This document shows positions 50,994 through 59,127 of a DNA stretch of 64,000 nucleotides, piece after piece (position 1 is the stretch's first letter; the number at the start of each line of letters is the position of its first letter). This DNA is from JAWXCE01 sp034440495 (lineage in GTDB: Bacteria; Pseudomonadota; Alphaproteobacteria; Rhizobiales; Rhodomicrobiaceae). Under the pieces are notes generated by a model that was given only the letters and a program-made list of their open reading frames with translations, had not been told where the DNA came from and made no database searches. The stretch lies in contig JAWXCE010000032.1 of the NCBI GenBank assembly GCA_034440495.1, forward strand, positions 1 to 64,000. The letters run 5' to 3'. A program made the translations under genes and the position numbers.

Positions 50994-51269
50994 ATGGAAC
51001 GCCGCCACTTTAGGCTTATGAATTTGGATGGCGCCCGCTTGCAGACCGCATTTATGTGCGGAGTCAAACTTCCCGGCGCATCGCTGCGTGGCGCTGATCT
51101 CCCCTTTGTGCGGATGGCTAAAGCCGACTTAACGAACGCCGACCTTACAGCGGCGACTATGGAGAAAGCGTTCGCCAAAGGCGTAAAGTTCATCGGCGCC
51201 AAATTCATCAACACAGATGCAGGAAGCCAAGTTTTTATGAAGCCGATCTCTCAAACGCTAACTCGATGA
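50994..51269 (+). CDS. Small pentapeptide-repeat protein
   Basis: A 91-residue protein made mainly of pentapeptide repeats A(D/N)LxX (MNLDGARLQTAFMCGVKLPG, ASLRGADLPFVRMAKADLTN, ADLTAATMEKA), which form a right-handed beta helix. It starts 28 bp after livF and could be co-transcribed. Length is short for the family; whether it is a complete gene or a fragment is not clear. Function unknown. Confidence 0.6.
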   Translation: MERRHFRLMNLDGARLQTAFMCGVKLPGASLRGADLPFVRMAKADLTNADLTAATMEKAFAKGVKFIGAKFINTDAGSQVFMKPISQTLTR

Positions 51270-51351
51270 TACAGTCTTAGCCACACTTATCGGGCACTCG
51301 TGATCCAACAATACAACTATCGGGCAGCGCTATTAGGCGCTCCGTCTTATG

Positions 51352-51398
51352 TGGCGGAATAGAGTAGGAGTCGAACCCACCAAGGACCGCCTAGCGAC
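51352..51398 (-). pseudogene. selC: 3' half of a selenocysteine tRNA gene (selC remnant)
   Basis: On the minus strand this 47-base piece reads GCTAGGCGGTCC (end of the long variable arm), a complete T arm (GTGGG, loop TTCGACT, CCTAC) and TCTATTCCG followed by CCA. That is the 3' half of a bacterial tRNA-Sec: an 8-base acceptor strand, long variable arm and encoded CCA. The 5' half (expected to start GGAATAGA) is absent; instead the sequence runs directly into a truncated selA. The fragment cannot form a tRNA. It could be the product of a deletion, or an attachment-site scar of an element that integrated at selC. Confidence 0.7.
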
Positions 51399-51821
51399 CG
51401 CGCCGGTCAGTTTGCAAATGAGGTCGCGCACGATGTCGTCACGTTCGCCCCGCTTTCCGGTGTCAAGATCCATCTCCAAGGCGGCGGGCCAACGCATCAC
51501 CGCGCTGGCCGCTGCGATCGCCTGCTCGGCAACAAGACTTCGCCCGAGATTTGTATGGATTACGGTTACAGTCAGGTTGAACGCGGGGCGCAGGGCGCGA
51601 CAACGATGAGGCGTCAAGACGTTGCATGGCGTTGGATATTGCTGTTACGGCCTCGACTGGCGCATCGCCAGCTTTAAAATTGGCGCGATAGGACGCTAGT
51701 GTTTCGCGAACTGCATCTGCAAATTGCTCCCGGCCGTATGTATTGATCGGCGTAAGGCTTGCTGCGTTGCGAAGCACTTCGTCCACCGAAGGCAAAGGCG
51801 CAACTTTCTCGCAGCCCTGTT
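51399..51821 (-). pseudogene. selA: Truncated, frameshifted selA (selenocysteine synthase) remnant
   Basis: SelA converts seryl-tRNA(Sec) to selenocysteinyl-tRNA(Sec). On the minus strand the N-terminal part is clear in two frames: LPSVDEVLRNAASLTPINTY with AVRETLASYR in the first, then, after a frameshift near 51610, LRPAFNLTVTVIHTNLGRSL and ALEMDLDTGKRGERDD with ICKLTGA in the second. Both match SelA of proteobacteria. A stop lies upstream instead of a proper start, and homology ends abruptly at the tRNA-Sec fragment, before the PLP-lysine and about two thirds of the protein. It is a pseudogene. Confidence 0.8.
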
Positions 51822-51926
51822 AATCCGTACTCCGTTGCCTACATATCAGGCTGAAAATCCTAGTTTGCTAAAAGATTGTGCGCAAGACAATTCTGCTTAA
51901 TAATTTTCCAATTTAGAATTGCGTTT

Positions 51927-52277
51927 ATGCGCATTGCTCACCGCAGTATAAGGGGGTCCCTGACAAGACCCTTGGCTATTATTCTGCCGACCTGCCTCGT
52001 TTCCCTGGTTGGCGCGGCTCCTGCCAAGGCGCTTACGGGAGCGTGGCAAGAAACCGATATGGTCATAGCCCGGCTGATTTCGGCGACCGATGCGGTGAGC
52101 GATCAGGGCTAGGCGCTGCTAAGCCTGGAGCTTAAGCTTAAAGACGGCTGGAAGACATATTGGCGCTCGCCGGGGGACGCTGGCATCCCCCCTGTTGTTG
52201 ACTGGAGCGGGTCAATCAACTTCGCAAGCGCCGAGCTTGCCTATCCTCAACCCGAGCGCTTTCATAAAGCAGGATAA
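51927..52277 (+). pseudogene. DsbD-family N-terminal fragment, interrupted by a stop codon
   Basis: The frame starts with a signal peptide (LAIILPTCLVSLVGAAPAKA), runs to an in-frame TAG at 52110-52112 and continues after it with LELKLKDGWKTYWRSPGDAG and IPPVVDWSGSINFASAELAY. This is the N-terminal periplasmic domain of proteins annotated as protein-disulfide reductase DsbD in alphaproteobacteria. Only about 115 codons remain; homology stops at 52275, where the selB fragment begins. The stop plus truncation make it a pseudogene. Confidence 0.65.
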
Positions 52278-52923
52278 CATCACTATTGGGCTTTCGGAGC
52301 ATCTATGGTCGGAGTTGGCGACAAGAACACTACCATGGATTCAAGACTTTCATGTGCATGAGCCTGATAGTCCAGGCCCAACGGTTGAAGAGGTCGTCCG
52401 GGCGGAGCGCGACCCTAAAGCCAGACTTCTCCGGGGGAGAGCGCTGCGGGATTTACTTGATAAGGGAACACTCATAAGCTTCGGCCAAATTGTTCATCTC
52501 CCGGGACGGGAGGTGTCGCTTCCAGTCAAGGAGGACGTGCTCTGGGAGGAATTAAGGCTAAGCTTACGGTCGCAGCATTCGATCCGCCCGGGTAACGCGC
52601 TTGGCTGAAGCTCTAGACATAACGCCCGAAGAACTCACTCCGCTGCTGGAAAAATTAGGCCGGATCGACTGGCTGACGCGCGTGTCGAGGGCGTATTTCA
52701 TGCTTCCGGAAATCATTGGCTCGTTTGCCGCCGAGGCTGAACGGGCCGGGAAGGCGCATGAGAAATCACTGCTAACGATAGGAAACTTCAGAGACGCAAC
52801 TGGCGCCAACCGGCATGTGGCGACTCCTCTTTTAGAGTTTTTCGATTGACCCGCCGGGTCAAAAGCGGGCGTATCGTTCGCACCACATGGCAGGATTTGC
52901 AGCGGCGGCGAGTCAACTTATGA
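52278..52923 (+). pseudogene. selB: C-terminal fragment of selB (selenocysteine-specific elongation factor), frameshifted
   Basis: SelB delivers selenocysteinyl-tRNA; its C-terminal winged-helix repeats bind the SECIS mRNA element. This region carries, in successive frames, pieces like those repeats: LSEHLWSEL, FHVHEPDSPGPTVEEV, LPGREVSLPVKEDVLWEEL; then, after a frameshift near 52575, ARVTRLAEALDITPEEL, TRVSRAYFMLPEI, NFRDATGANRHVATPLLEFF; and after a second shift near 52845 a basic tail. The GTPase domain is missing, so it is a pseudogene. The match is by recalled family pattern and is less certain than that of selA. Confidence 0.6.
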
Positions 52924-52937
52924 CGGAAGCGTCTCGC

Positions 52938-53438
52938 CTATTTCGTGGCGCGCCGCTTACCCGGCATCGCGGTTTGCGGCGCGCACGAACTGCTGTCAGT
53001 CGCAACGGTTTCGATAAGCCGCATTAGCTCGGTCCGCAGATGGCCGATTTCTGTTTCCGTCATTTTCAAGCGGCACACGATATGTTCGCGGACACCGACA
53101 GCGGCTTTCTGAAGCTGGCGGCCTGCTGGGGTCAGGTGAACAGTGACCTCCCGCTCGTCCGCAACGCCGCGATGGCGCTGGACAAACCCCGCATTCGCCA
53201 GACGTTTGACGAGCGGCGTTAGCGTACCGCTGTCTAGAAGCAGAAGATCGCCAATTTTACTCAGTGTGAGAGCGTCTTTCTCCCACAAGACAATCATCAC
53301 CAAATATTGAGGATAGGTAAGGCCGAGTTCGCCAAGCTTTTCCCTGTAAGCCTTCGTTAGCACCCGCGTTGCGGCATACAGCGAAAAACACAACTGATTA
53401 TTTAATCGAAGGAGATCGTATGACGGGTCTAAACTCAC
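52938..53438 (-). CDS. MarR-family regulator, OhrR-like
   Basis: A 166-residue MarR winged-helix repressor of the OhrR type, which senses organic peroxides through a reactive Cys near the N-terminus. The Cys is present (LNNQLCFSLYAATRV), as are the conserved GLTYPQYLVMIVLWEKD, LLLDSGTLTPLVKRLANAGF and DEREVTVHLTPAG. The C-terminal tail (SSSCAPQTAMPGKRRATK) has a second Cys and is longer than usual. The usual partner ohr (peroxidase) is not in the window, so its target is unknown. It lies next to the selB remnant. Confidence 0.88.
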   Translation of the reverse strand: MSLDPSYDLLRLNNQLCFSLYAATRVLTKAYREKLGELGLTYPQYLVMIVLWEKDALTLSKIGDLLLLDSGTLTPLVKRLANAGFVQRHRGVADEREVTVHLTPAGRQLQKAAVGVREHIVCRLKMTETEIGHLRTELMRLIETVATDSSSCAPQTAMPGKRRATK

Positions 53439-53551
53439 GTAACATTCCTCTTAAGTCCGTGCGCGAAAAATGCCTTCCAAGTTAAACACGTACCAAAGCA
53501 TACCTCAAAACACACCGTATCACATATTGCCGCGACGCCTATACGCTGACA
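53439..53551. promoter_or_regulatory. Intergenic region upstream of ohrR-like gene
   Basis: AT-rich DNA between the ohrR-like start (53438, minus) and the small ORF at 53552. It includes GTACCAAAGCATACCTCAAAACACACCG, a candidate area for an autoregulatory operator, but no clear palindrome of OhrR type was recognised. Confidence 0.25.
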
Positions 53552-53737
53552 ATGGGGAATGTCGCTAAGCAACTGTACTGGGAGCGCAATCTGCGCTTCA
53601 AGACGGACTCGGGCAACGAAGGGCCGCCTGCGGGAAAAGCGGTGTTGGCGCCGAGCGAGCAATTGAGCGACAGAGCCTACGTCGTCGTTGGCACACCGCC
53701 GGAAATGAGCTCAATCATCCGGGAGGAATGCAGATGA
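53552..53737 (+). CDS. Small ORF of unknown function
   Basis: A 61-residue frame of ordinary composition (LRFKTDSGNEGPPAGKAVLA, SDRAYVVVGTPPEM). No family is recognised. It ends in TGA overlapping the ATG of the next tiny ORF (ATGA), which resembles a coupled pair. It may instead be the end of a decayed gene. Confidence 0.3.
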   Translation: MGNVAKQLYWERNLRFKTDSGNEGPPAGKAVLAPSEQLSDRAYVVVGTPPEMSSIIREECR

Positions 53738-53814
53738 GGCCGGGAATATTGACGTTTAACGATTGGCTGGCCGCCAAATGGCAAGGTCCGGAGGTCAAGC
53801 ACAATGCCGCTTAG
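53734..53814 (+). CDS. Tiny ORF with a strong ribosome site
   Basis: A 26-residue frame (MRPGILTFNDWLAAKWQGPE then VKHNAA). GGGAGG precedes the ATG by seven bases, a near-perfect ribosome site, and the start overlaps the stop of the preceding ORF. It ends 3 bp from the stop of the convergent radical SAM gene. It could be a peptide or the 3' end of a decayed gene. No family recognised. Confidence 0.3.
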   Translation: MRPGILTFNDWLAAKWQGPEVKHNAA

Positions 53815-53817
53815 CGG

Positions 53818-54870
53818 CTAGCTGCGGCCCATGACGATGGTGGTGCAGGCGCTTTCCAGCTTCGGTAAATCGCGCGCCGCCGCCATGCGGATGGCAAGCG
53901 GGCGCTTCTCACCCCGAATCACAGGGCAATAAGGGTCTGGCTCAGCGAGCATATCGAGCAGACGCCGCCGCCCCGCGCATCCGCCTCGGCACGATGCGAG
54001 ATGATCGCAAGGCTGGCACGCATCGGGAACCGATCTCGCGCTCTCGAATGGCGCAGTATGGATGACATTGCCGCCCGCCTCCAGAAGCACATCCAAAGGC
54101 GCGCCGACGCCCGGCCAATAAACACAGGGCTGGATGGTGGCGCGCGGAGTCACTCGCACGGTCGCCACGCCGCAACCGCCTTTGCGAGGCGGCATTCCGG
54201 CCATCGCCCGCACCAGCGGTTCGCCGACGGCGATCACGTCGGTGTTGGCGAACAGCGTTTCGAACCCACTCCAATATTCCTCGTATGTCAGCGCGAAGGT
54301 GTCGGTGCGCACGGCCTGATAGACATTGATGCGGAGCGGCGCGTCATAGGCTTTGGCAACGGCGGCGATTTCGTGCAGCCGGTTGTAATTGGTGCGCATC
54401 ATCACTGCGATGATCGTGACGGGCACGCCCAGGCGGCGGCAACGCGCGGCCTGCTCGTGCACCAGCGCCCAGTTGCCCGCACCCCGCTGCTCGTCCTGTT
54501 CGGCCTCATTCGGATAATCCAGAGAAAATTCGATGTCGCTGAACGCGGCGAGGTCTTTGTCCTCCAGAACGGCGACCGAATAGCCGTTGGAGGTCATTGT
54601 CAGCTTCAGCGGCTGCTCGCGCAAATAGCCGAGGATCGGCTGGAATTCGGGGTGCATGCCGTTCTCGCCCGTGCCAAGATTGACAGAACGGACGGAGATG
54701 CTGTCCAGCACGCGGCGCACTTGGGTTAAGTCGAGCCGGTCAACGCGAGTCGGGTCGCGATAACAGAAAGAACAGGCGAGATTACATTCATTCGTGAGGC
54801 CGAGGCCGACCGAAAACTGATCGGGCTTCGAAATAAGTTCAGAGGTTTCGTAATGAATGAGCGCTGACAT
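53818..54870 (-). CDS. Radical SAM protein with a SPASM-type C-terminal domain
   Basis: A radical SAM enzyme of 350 residues. The 4Fe-4S binding CxxxCxxC motif is CNLACSFC (Cys 29, 33, 36). The C-terminal part has additional cysteines in a SPASM-like pattern (GGCGVATV, IQPCVYW, CQPCDHLASCRGGCAG, DPYCPV) for auxiliary clusters. SPASM enzymes usually modify peptides or proteins. The ATG at 54870 with AGGATTT upstream is chosen over 54891. It is divergent from the methyltransferase at 54927, with 56 bp between starts. The substrate is unknown. Confidence 0.85.
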   Translation of the reverse strand: MSALIHYETSELISKPDQFSVGLGLTNECNLACSFCYRDPTRVDRLDLTQVRRVLDSISVRSVNLGTGENGMHPEFQPILGYLREQPLKLTMTSNGYSVAVLEDKDLAAFSDIEFSLDYPNEAEQDEQRGAGNWALVHEQAARCRRLGVPVTIIAVMMRTNYNRLHEIAAVAKAYDAPLRINVYQAVRTDTFALTYEEYWSGFETLFANTDVIAVGEPLVRAMAGMPPRKGGCGVATVRVTPRATIQPCVYWPGVGAPLDVLLEAGGNVIHTAPFESARSVPDACQPCDHLASCRGGCAGRRRLLDMLAEPDPYCPVIRGEKRPLAIRMAAARDLPKLESACTTIVMGRS

Positions 54871-54926
54871 CCGAAATCCTTTTTGTCGCATCAGATTTAT
54901 ATATCAGAAAGAGTTCGTTGCACGCC

Positions 54927-55754
54927 ATGCAGACGTTACCAAGCGGATTGCAGCCAGACCAAAAGCCGGAGTGCTGGAATGAGCATGTAGCCGGTTATGA
55001 AGCGGTGTTCGAGCCGCTAACGCTCCAGTTCGCGCAGAGCGCGACAGCAGCGCTCGATCTCAAGCCGGGCGCGCAAGTTCTGGACGTAGGTGCTGGCGCA
55101 GGCGGCGGCGCCTTGAATTTGGCCAAACACGGCATGATCGTGAGAGCCATCGACGCTTCGGTGCGTATGATCGAGCGCATCCGGGAGCGAGCGGCAAGCG
55201 AGGGCGCCAGCATCGACGCGCGTGAAATGGATGGTCAGGCGCTATGCTTCGAGGATGCAACTTTCGACGCAGCCTATTCGGTTTTCGGCATCATACTGTT
55301 TCCCGATCCCGTTCGGGGTTTGATCGAGATGCGCCGCGTCGTAAAACCGGGCGGAGCTATTTCCGTCGTCGCCTGGACGCAGCCGGAGCGCAACGAGCTG
55401 TCCGCCACCTTGCGCGCCGCCGCCTCGCATGTCTGGCCAGAAATGCAGGTAGCGCCCATACCCGCGCAACTCCGGTTCCGCGAGGAGGCGGATTTCCGCG
55501 CGCTATTCCAGGCAGCAGGATGCCCGGACGTTTCGGTTGAAACCGTTATCGCATATCTGAAAGCGCCGTCCGCTCGCTGGCTTGCCAAACGCGCCGCTTT
55601 TGCGCCTGGCATGGAGGCGCTTCTTTCCGGGTTAGGCGAAAGAAGAGACGCCGCGCTGGAGTGCTTTGCGGAGCGGCTGGAAAATGAGCGCGGCCACGGC
55701 GAAATCACACTTTCAAGCGTTGCCTTCGTCGGCTCGGCCAAAGTGACGAGTTAG
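54927..55754 (+). CDS. SAM-dependent methyltransferase (class I)
   Basis: A class I methyltransferase of 275 residues. Motif I is VLDVGAGAGGGALNLAK, the acidic residue after motif I is in VRAIDASVRMI, and motif II/III is YSVFGIILFPDPVRGLIEMR with VKPGGAISVVAW, as in UbiE/Methyltransf_11 types. The acceptor is unknown. It faces the radical SAM gene across a very short divergent spacer and lies 217 bp before the selenium-type operon. The ATG at 54927 is chosen over a TTG at 54918. Confidence 0.85.
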   Translation: MQTLPSGLQPDQKPECWNEHVAGYEAVFEPLTLQFAQSATAALDLKPGAQVLDVGAGAGGGALNLAKHGMIVRAIDASVRMIERIRERAASEGASIDAREMDGQALCFEDATFDAAYSVFGIILFPDPVRGLIEMRRVVKPGGAISVVAWTQPERNELSATLRAAASHVWPEMQVAPIPAQLRFREEADFRALFQAAGCPDVSVETVIAYLKAPSARWLAKRAAFAPGMEALLSGLGERRDAALECFAERLENERGHGEITLSSVAFVGSAKVTS

Positions 55755-55971
55755 CATGTTCACGTTTTCGTGATCATTAGTAGCGTTTCCACTTGGCATC
55801 GCGAAAGCGGTAGGTAGGCGTTGTTAGGAGCAAACGCGCGTCCCAGCATGGTATGAGCGTTGGTTGTCAAAAATTGCGTGCGCTAACACAATGCTCAACG
55901 ATGCAAGCTGCGCGAGAGCGCATATGCATTTTAATGACTGCGAATTCTCAAAGTATGTTGGGAGACTTTTT
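55755..55971 (+). promoter_or_regulatory. Leader of the selenium-type operon
   Basis: A 217-bp space between the methyltransferase stop and the binding-protein start. It must contain the operon promoter unless reading through from the methyltransferase. An upstream frame (MSKIACANTM and so on) runs into the binding protein but is not used. No known riboswitch was recognised. Confidence 0.3.
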
Positions 55972-56844
55972 ATGCTTCATCGCGCTTTCCTTTTATTGGG
56001 GTCGCTTGCCATGCTGGCCGCCCTGTCGCCAGCATTCGCTCAGGACAAGTCGACCTTCGTTTTCACCGCTATCCCCGATCAGGACGAAACCCGTTTGGTG
56101 GAGCGCTTTAGCCGCTTCGCCACGTACCTTGAGGGCAAACTTGGCGTTGCGGTCAAATATGTGCCGGTGAAAAGCTATCCGGCAGCTGTAACCGCATTCA
56201 CCAACAATGACGTGCAGCTTGCCTGGTTCGGCGGCTTCACTGGCGTTCAGGCCCGCCGCTCGGTCGTAGGCTCGGAAGCCATTGCGCAAGGGGCGGAGGA
56301 CGTCGCGTTCAAATCCTATGTCATCGCCAACACGGCGACAGGTCTGAAGCCGTCCAAGACATTCCCGCAAGACATTGCTGGCAAAACTTTCACCTTCGGG
56401 TCGCGCGCGTCTACATCAGGCCGGGTCATGCCAGAGTTTTTCTTCCGCCAGGAAACGAAAAAAAGCCCGGAGCAACTTTTCTCGCGCGTCGGCTTCTCTG
56501 GCGACCATTCAAAAACCATCCAGCTTGTGCAAACTGGCGCATATGAAGTCGGTGTGCTGGATTACACGGTTTATGAGACCGAGAAAAAAGCTGGCAAAAT
56601 CGACGAAACGAAAGTGAGTGTGATCTGGGAGACACCGACCTATCCAGATTACCAGTTCACCGTGCGGGGCGATGTGGACGCCAAATTTGGCGCAGGCTTC
56701 AAGGATAAGCTGAAAGCTGCAATCCTGACACTGGACGACAAGGAAATTCTCGGCTTCTTCGCGCGTTCAAAATTCATCTCCGCTAAAAACGAGGATTATC
56801 GTCCCATTGAAGACGTTGCCGACGCTTCACAGTTGTTGAACTAG
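55972..56844 (+). CDS. PhnD-family periplasmic binding protein, probably for a selenium oxyanion
   Basis: A periplasmic binding protein of 290 residues in the phosphate/phosphite/phosphonate-binding (PhnD-like) family. It has a signal peptide (AFLLLGSLAMLAALSPAFA) and FTAIPDQDETRLVERFSRFA, VQLAWFGGFTGVQARR, FGSRASTSGRVMPEFFFRQE and a Ser/Asp-rich anion site. GGGAG precedes the ATG by seven bases; the frame extends to 55864 but without a signal peptide. I recall families labelled putative selenate ABC transporter binding protein that lie next to selD, as here. No phosphonate-degradation gene is nearby. Confidence 0.82.
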   Translation: MLHRAFLLLGSLAMLAALSPAFAQDKSTFVFTAIPDQDETRLVERFSRFATYLEGKLGVAVKYVPVKSYPAAVTAFTNNDVQLAWFGGFTGVQARRSVVGSEAIAQGAEDVAFKSYVIANTATGLKPSKTFPQDIAGKTFTFGSRASTSGRVMPEFFFRQETKKSPEQLFSRVGFSGDHSKTIQLVQTGAYEVGVLDYTVYETEKKAGKIDETKVSVIWETPTYPDYQFTVRGDVDAKFGAGFKDKLKAAILTLDDKEILGFFARSKFISAKNEDYRPIEDVADASQLLN

Positions 56845-56848
56845 CCCC

Positions 56849-57514
56849 ATGCCCGCCGTCGCTCTTCAAAACGCTACGGCGGGCTATCGCGGCCAACCTA
56901 TACTGCACAACATCGATTTTAACGTGGAGCCGGGCGAACGTGTTGCCATAATGGGCCGCTCCGGCGCTGGCAAGTCTACGCTGCTCAACCTGATTTACGA
57001 ACGCTTCGCCGACAGTGTGGCGCTGGTTCCTCAGGCGGGCGCGCTGGTGAAAACCCTCAGCGTCTTCCACAATGTCTACATGGGCCAACTGGATCAGCGC
57101 TCGACGCTCCATAATCTGCGCACTCTAGCATGGCCGCCGCGTGGTGAGGTGGAGGCGGTGAGCGCCATTCTCGATAGCGTCGGACTGGGGGACAAGCTGT
57201 TCGCCAAGGCGGGCGAACTCTCTGGCGGGCAGCAGCAGCGCGTATCCGTCGCGCGCGCGCTGTTCAACGGACGCCCCGTGGTCATCGGCGACGAGCCTGT
57301 GTCAGCGCTTGATCGAGTTCAGGCGGGGGACGTGCTCGCCGCCATGCTGCGCCGCCATGAGACGTCGATTTTCGCCTTGCATGATATACGGCTCGCTCTG
57401 GAGCATACGGATCGCATAGTCCTGATCGAGCGTGGCCGGATTGTGCTCGACAGCCCCGCCCGCGATCTCACCGCGTCCGATCTCATCCCTTATTATGAGG
57501 ATGAAGTGCGATGA
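56849..57514 (+). CDS. ABC transporter ATPase, PhnC-like, of the selD operon
   Basis: A compact ATPase of 221 residues. Walker A IMGRSGAGKSTLLNL, the Q-loop LVPQAGALVKTLSVFHNVY, signature ELSGGQQQRVSVARALF, Walker B PVVIGDEPVSALD, and an H-loop IFALHDIRLAL. Four bp separate it from the binding-protein gene and its stop overlaps the permease start by 4 bp. It is shorter than the usual PhnC (about 260 residues). Confidence 0.9.
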   Translation: MPAVALQNATAGYRGQPILHNIDFNVEPGERVAIMGRSGAGKSTLLNLIYERFADSVALVPQAGALVKTLSVFHNVYMGQLDQRSTLHNLRTLAWPPRGEVEAVSAILDSVGLGDKLFAKAGELSGGQQQRVSVARALFNGRPVVIGDEPVSALDRVQAGDVLAAMLRRHETSIFALHDIRLALEHTDRIVLIERGRIVLDSPARDLTASDLIPYYEDEVR

Positions 57515-59127
57515 GTGTGCGTGTTCCGGATGAATGGGCACCCTCGCTGGGCAAAGCCGCGCGTTTTGGAAAGGTGAGGCGCCGCTTCGCATTACCGAAA
57601 CTGGGTTATGCATCAGTCACCGGCTGGTTTTTGCTTGCCGCCCTCGCCTCGATTCTCGTCGCCGACATAGCCATCACCGCCCTTGACCCTTGGACGGAGA
57701 TGCGCAGGTTGTTGTCGGGCATTGTTCGCCCGGACTTTCTCTCCATCGAGGCGATGAGCGTGGTCTGGACGGTGGCGTTCGCCGTGCTCGGCGTCTCTAT
57801 CGGCGCCAGCGCTGGTTTTACGATGGCGCTGGTTTTCGAGCGCTCGCGGATCGTGCGAATGCTGTCCGCATTTTTGCGCTCGGTGCATGAATTGTTCTGG
57901 GCGCTACTGTTGCTACAGATCACCGGGCTATCGCCGCTCACCGGCATTCTCGCCATCGCCCTGCCCTATGCGGGCATTTTCGCCAAGGTCTTCTCGGAGA
58001 TGATAGAGGAGGCGGATCTGGCGGCGGAGCGGGTGCTGCCGCCCCGAACCTCCATCGTCTCGCGCTTCGCCTACGCCCGCCTGCCCGTCATCTCCGTGCC
58101 GATGAAAACCTATACGCTTTACCGGCTGGAATGCGGGCTGCGCTCGACGCTGGTCCTGGGCTTCATTGGCCTGCCGACCATCGGCTTTCATCTCGACAGT
58201 TATTTCAAGCAGGGCAACTACGCGCAGGCCGCCGCGCTGCTGTTCGCGTTTTATGTGCTCATCGGCTCGCGGCGGCTGTGGGCGCGAGCCTCGACAATTC
58301 CGTTTCTCATCATCGCCAGCCTGCTGGTATTGCCGGAGGCTGTCGGAGGCGGCTCGGTGTGGGCCAATCTGGAGCGGTTCGTAACAAAAGACATCGTGCC
58401 ATCTCCGTTGCGTAACAGCGAGTGGCTCGCGCTTGACACATGGGTGAATTTCGGCGGCTGGGCGTGGAAAATTATCGTCAACCAGATAGTACCGGGGATA
58501 CTCCAAACACTTATTCTCTCGCAAATTGCTCTGGCAGTCACCGGGCTACTTGCGCTTATCGTGTTCCCATTAGTTTGCCGCCGTTTTCTGGGCCGCGCCG
58601 GGCATTATCTGGGCCGCGCGTTGCTTGTCGTTGCCCGTTCGACACCGGAATACATGCTAGCTTATGTGCTTCTGCTTATCATGGGGCCGTCGATGCTGCC
58701 CGCCATCATCGCCCTCTCGCTGCACAACGGCGCGATTATCGGCTATCTGCTCGGCCGCCACGCCGACGCCCTTGAATACCGGCTCGACGCACCACGCGGC
58801 CTCAATCTCTATGCCTTTGAGACTGTGCCGCGACTGTACGGCCAGTTCCTCGCCTATATGCTCTACCGCTGGGAGATCATTCTGCGGGAAAGCGCCATTT
58901 TTGGCATTCTGGGCGTGGCGACGCTAGGCTACCACATAGACGCCGCCATCGCCGAATTGCGGCTCGACACTGCGGTGTTCCTTATTCTAGGCGTTGCGGC
59001 GTTGTCCATGACGGTCGATAGCTTTTCGCGCTGGCTGCGGAGGCGGCTGCTCATTGAGATGTTGCCGACCCGCCTCGCCAACGCCAAAGGCGAGCAAGCC
59101 CTTCCAGCCGGAGTCACATGCCGATGA
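57511..59127 (+). CDS. ABC transporter permease, two fused PhnE-like halves
   Basis: An inner-membrane permease of 538 residues. Two PhnE-like halves are joined: the first (about residues 30-270) has VLGVSIGASAGFTMALVFER, LFWALLLLQITGLSPLTGIL and STLVLGFIGLPTIGFHLD; the second (about 290-535) has VIARSTPEYMLAYVLLLIMG-like sequence, ESAIFGILGVATLGYHIDAA and a final membrane helix. Each half carries the EAA-like loop (ERVLPPRTSIVSRFAYARLP; DAPRGLNLYAFETVPRLYGQ). Tandem fusion is known in phosphonate-type permeases. Its stop overlaps the selD start by 10 bp. Confidence 0.88.
   Translation: MSVRVPDEWAPSLGKAARFGKVRRRFALPKLGYASVTGWFLLAALASILVADIAITALDPWTEMRRLLSGIVRPDFLSIEAMSVVWTVAFAVLGVSIGASAGFTMALVFERSRIVRMLSAFLRSVHELFWALLLLQITGLSPLTGILAIALPYAGIFAKVFSEMIEEADLAAERVLPPRTSIVSRFAYARLPVISVPMKTYTLYRLECGLRSTLVLGFIGLPTIGFHLDSYFKQGNYAQAAALLFAFYVLIGSRRLWARASTIPFLIIASLLVLPEAVGGGSVWANLERFVTKDIVPSPLRNSEWLALDTWVNFGGWAWKIIVNQIVPGILQTLILSQIALAVTGLLALIVFPLVCRRFLGRAGHYLGRALLVVARSTPEYMLAYVLLLIMGPSMLPAIIALSLHNGAIIGYLLGRHADALEYRLDAPRGLNLYAFETVPRLYGQFLAYMLYRWEIILRESAIFGILGVATLGYHIDAAIAELRLDTAVFLILGVAALSMTVDSFSRWLRRRLLIEMLPTRLANAKGEQALPAGVTCR

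Noticed and set aside
51349..51609. 86-codon plus-strand frame over the selA remnant
   Set aside because: It is the complement of the selA fragment and the tRNA-Sec piece; the minus-strand homology explains the sequence.
53735..53737. TGA at the end of the small ORF as a possible selenocysteine codon
   Set aside because: Only three sense codons follow before another stop, there is no SECIS-like hairpin seen, and the local Sec machinery is broken.
55972..59127. Phosphonate uptake and C-P lyase locus
   Set aside because: The transporter is PhnCDE-like, but no phnF-P type gene is nearby and the next gene is selD, which fits selenium better.
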